Assembly (NCBI GenBank): GCA_903889795.1 | Contig: CAISYW010000052.1 | Span: forward strand, 1-8,823 | Reading direction: 5' to 3' | From: an uncultured Chlamydiae bacterium | GTDB lineage: Bacteria; Chlamydiota; Chlamydiia; Chlamydiales; SM23-39 | Length of the DNA stretch: 8,823 bases | Shown here: positions 7,105 to 8,823 of the stretch, piece by piece | Layout: every line of letters begins with the position of its first letter | Numbering within the stretch: the stretch's first letter is position 1 | Position numbers and translations under genes: made by a program | The notes under the pieces: model-generated | Database searches by the model: none | The model's input: only the letters and a program-made list of their open reading frames with translations | Told to the model about the DNA's origin: nothing

Positions 7105-7221
7105 CTACCCCATTTCTTTGATTGGAACAAGACCCATCTCGACTCCCTTGTCCAAAATCTCCAAGCCCTCTTCGCCGTCAGGACAATCCCTAAACTGACC
7201 CAAATTTTTGAGCTCAACTTT
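7105..7221 (-). other. Possible 3' remnant of an unrelated gene
   Basis: Directly upstream of the ATPase remnant, 38 codons stay open without a start and end in TAG (7105-7107). The reading includes QFRDCPDGEEGLEILD and ends VPIKEMG, a balanced protein-like composition unlike the AT-rich DNA next to it. The stop lies within a few bases of where ATPase similarity begins, so this looks like a junction of two sequence fragments. The length is too short to exclude chance, and I do not recognise the family. Confidence 0.25.
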
Positions 7222-7549
7222 TTACTTATATTAAACAAACATCGCAACAAACGTTAATGTTTTTTATATTTTATTTAATATTACAGTAAAATATTTAATA
7301 TACAATTTAATAAAAACGCGCACACAGACTGCAAACACACACAAAAAACCTGGTAAATTAAAAATTTAATAAAAAGCCTGATTCAAATTTGACAGCTGAC
7401 AATAAAGGTAAAAATCAAATTTTTCAGTTTTTTTGCAATTAATATCCCAGCCACTCATACAGACACTTATTAAGAAAATAATTTAGTTGAACTATTATTC
7501 GTATAATAATAAAATTAACATACTACTAACAAATAATAGGAATATAAAT
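7222..7549. other. AT-rich intergenic stretch without a gene
   Basis: About 330 bases of very AT-rich DNA between the ATPase remnant region and the plus-strand gene. It holds a 13-base direct repeat (AATTTAATAAAAA at 7304-7316 and 7363-7375), a palindrome overlapping the second copy (ATTAAA/TTTAAT, 7357-7370), and a C/A-rich tract (7319-7349). No convincing coding frame, RNA gene or mobile-element end was found. The composition is markedly different from the ATPase region and is typical of silenced or recently acquired DNA. Confidence 0.5.
7502..7507 (+). promoter_or_regulatory. Candidate -10 box of the glycine-zipper protein gene
   Basis: A perfect TATAAT lies 42 bases before the chosen ATG. 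No good -35 is seen at 16-18 bases upstream, and in such AT-rich DNA this match can arise by chance. If real, it rules out translation from the TTG at 7487 and supports the ATG at 7550, which has AGG 9 bases before it. Confidence 0.25.
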
Positions 7550-8794
7550 ATGGTAATTCAAACAAATAACCATTTAACAAACCCAATTACCACCTTTGAA
7601 CAAAACCGTCTAACGTTACGGGAAGTCGCTTTAAGATCGGCTCAGAACGGATTTACTGCCGGCGCAATAACAGGTGGTCTCGCTACGAGTTTAACATTAC
7701 TACGCGCAACAATATTTAGATACAGACCAACACGCCTGGAAATATCTACAAGAATTTTTAGAGGAATTGGTCTTGGAGGAGTTTCTGGATCTCTAGCAGG
7801 AGCTCTAGCAGGATCTATAGCAGTAGCCCTCAGCAGAAGAAGAATTGGACGAGTTAGTCAAAGAGGAAGGGTGCCGGGAAGATTGAGGAGCAGAGTAAGA
7901 AGGGGTGGAATAATGGGATCTATTGCTCTAGGATTGAGCGCAGACCTAGCCGGTATGATAACATCCGCAAAAGTTGGCGGGATGATTGGAGGGCCTATCG
8001 GAGCTGGCGTTGGAGCGGTGACAGGTCTGGCGACAAGTATAGGGGTCACTGTTATAGGGCAAAGAGCTGGATTTGGTGAAGAAAACCAAGTAACAAGCGT
8101 TGTAGGAATGGGAATAGGAGAACTAGCAGCGCAGGCCGTTGGAGGAACCGGAGGAACCGTGATAAGAATGGTCACAGGAATCGGAATGACAGCGTTTCTA
8201 ACAGAAGCTCCGCCAGAAAGATTTGCATCAATTGCTGGATCCGCAGCAGGAGGAGCAATCGGAGTTCAAGTTGTACAAGGCGGGGATGTATTGGTAAGAG
8301 AACAAGAAAGACTAACGCTGGGGGCTGCTCAGACCGGAGGAATGTTAGGGATATTTCGATGGCCATTTGGAAGCTTAGACGTGGAAAGTCGGGCAGCGAC
8401 GGCATTTTTGAATTCGATTATCCGCAATATCATTGGAACAACAACACCGGATTTACATGCTGAGCTACTTCAAAATTTACAAACTCTAAATCCTCAAATG
8501 AAAGAGAAATTTTCTCGTTTGATGCTTGAACAGCTCATTAAATGTCCTTCGGATCTTACTGAATCAAATATCCCTCGTTTCTTACAAAAATATTTCCAAC
8601 AAATATCTCAGTTACAGATGGATTATCGCAGTATTGAAAATACCGATGCATTTTCTTTGATTAACGAGCCGCAGGAAGGAATGCCGCAACCTTTGCAAAC
8701 ATTGACGCAAAACGGCAAGGCTTTGGCTGCAGAGTTAAGTCCCCAGATTAATTGGGAACTTCTAGCCGGATGTGCGCGTAATTTTAGACTGTGA
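7550..8794 (+). CDS. Glycine-zipper-rich membrane-associated protein of unknown function
   Basis: A 414-residue protein with no recognised family. After a polar N-terminus (1-30) come several Gly/Ala-rich hydrophobic segments at about 34-50, 71-94, 120-169, 182-216 and 226-244, with spaced Gly-x-x-x-Gly patterns (for example 143-159) of the glycine-zipper type that pack helices or insert in membranes. Between them, residues 96-118 hold 11 arginines in 23. From about 268 onward the protein becomes an ordinary soluble-looking helical tail with WPFGS (271-275) and a Pro/Gln-rich stretch near 374-384. No signal peptide is seen. The ATG at 7550 is preferred over the in-frame TTG at 7487 because AGG lies 9 bases upstream. 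Arginine codons are almost all AGA/AGG in the zipper part but CGN in the tail. It could be a secreted effector or membrane-active protein of an intracellular bacterium, or a phage-derived structural protein; neither is proven. Confidence 0.75.
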   Translation: MVIQTNNHLTNPITTFEQNRLTLREVALRSAQNGFTAGAITGGLATSLTLLRATIFRYRPTRLEISTRIFRGIGLGGVSGSLAGALAGSIAVALSRRRIGRVSQRGRVPGRLRSRVRRGGIMGSIALGLSADLAGMITSAKVGGMIGGPIGAGVGAVTGLATSIGVTVIGQRAGFGEENQVTSVVGMGIGELAAQAVGGTGGTVIRMVTGIGMTAFLTEAPPERFASIAGSAAGGAIGVQVVQGGDVLVREQERLTLGAAQTGGMLGIFRWPFGSLDVESRAATAFLNSIIRNIIGTTTPDLHAELLQNLQTLNPQMKEKFSRLMLEQLIKCPSDLTESNIPRFLQKYFQQISQLQMDYRSIENTDAFSLINEPQEGMPQPLQTLTQNGKALAAELSPQINWELLAGCARNFRL

Positions 8795-8823
8795 CCCCCT
8801 AAGCACTCAGTTATACTGCTATC

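Noticed and set aside
7389..7394. Perfect TTGACA -35 box
   Set aside because: No acceptable -10 lies 15-19 bases downstream; in AT-rich DNA this is likely chance.
7487..7549. TTG start extending the glycine-zipper protein by 21 residues
   Set aside because: No ribosome site precedes it, the extension is Asn/Tyr-rich as expected of translated AT-rich spacer, and a TATAAT lies downstream of it.
7858..8175. 105-codon minus-strand frame rich in Pro and Ala
   Set aside because: It is the mirror of the Gly/Ala/Arg codons of the plus-strand gene; no start signals.
1..8823. CRISPR arrays, tRNA/rRNA genes, complete insertion sequences
   Set aside because: No regularly spaced identical repeats, no cloverleaf or rRNA-like sequence, and no transposase or paired terminal inverted repeats were seen.

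Overview
The window (8,823 bases, moderately AT-rich) looks like an accessory stretch of a Gram-negative, host-associated bacterium. The gene styles resemble environmental Chlamydiota (Parachlamydia/Waddlia/Simkania-like): a small outer-membrane barrel protein, a TPR-bearing polymorphic toxin, degraded gene fragments, and a glycine-zipper-rich protein with no clear family. This placement is an inference from gene style. No marker gene is present to prove it.

Layout from left to right. Bases 1-211 hold no convincing gene but carry three hairpins spaced about 30 bases apart; the outermost looks like the terminator of the next gene. A minus-strand gene (212-967) encodes an exported, probably outer-membrane beta-barrel protein with a short internal repeat after its signal peptide. 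Bases 1052-1410 (+) hold a coding remnant without a usable start, whose stop overlaps that of a convergent, intact P2-type cation-pumping ATPase (1407-3941, minus).

The centre (4047-6697, minus) is a compact three-gene cassette: a newly noticed 45-codon single-membrane-span gene, a 624-residue secreted TPR protein whose last ~100 residues match the polymorphic toxin type 50 (Ntox50) signature, and a 209-residue probable immunity protein. The spacings are 6 and 2 bases, and a plausible promoter lies just upstream, so the three are probably cotranscribed and translationally coupled. The immunity protein is itself a duplication of one ~85-residue domain at an exact 111-residue offset. The likely logic is that the toxin is exported and acts on a neighbour or on the host, while the last gene protects the producer. 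The small membrane peptide is a candidate accessory factor of unknown role.

On the other side of the cassette (6779-7097, minus) lies a broken second copy of the ATPase 5' end: start lost, one-base frameshift, clean 348-base internal deletion, truncation. The toxin cassette therefore sits between two same-direction pieces of ATPase sequence, which suggests partial duplication or insertion at this locus. After a very AT-rich gap (7222-7549), a plus-strand gene (7550-8794) encodes a 414-residue protein with several Gly/Ala-rich membrane-like segments, an Arg-rich stretch and a helical tail. Its arginine codon use switches abruptly between the first two thirds and the tail, as if two sequences of different history were joined.
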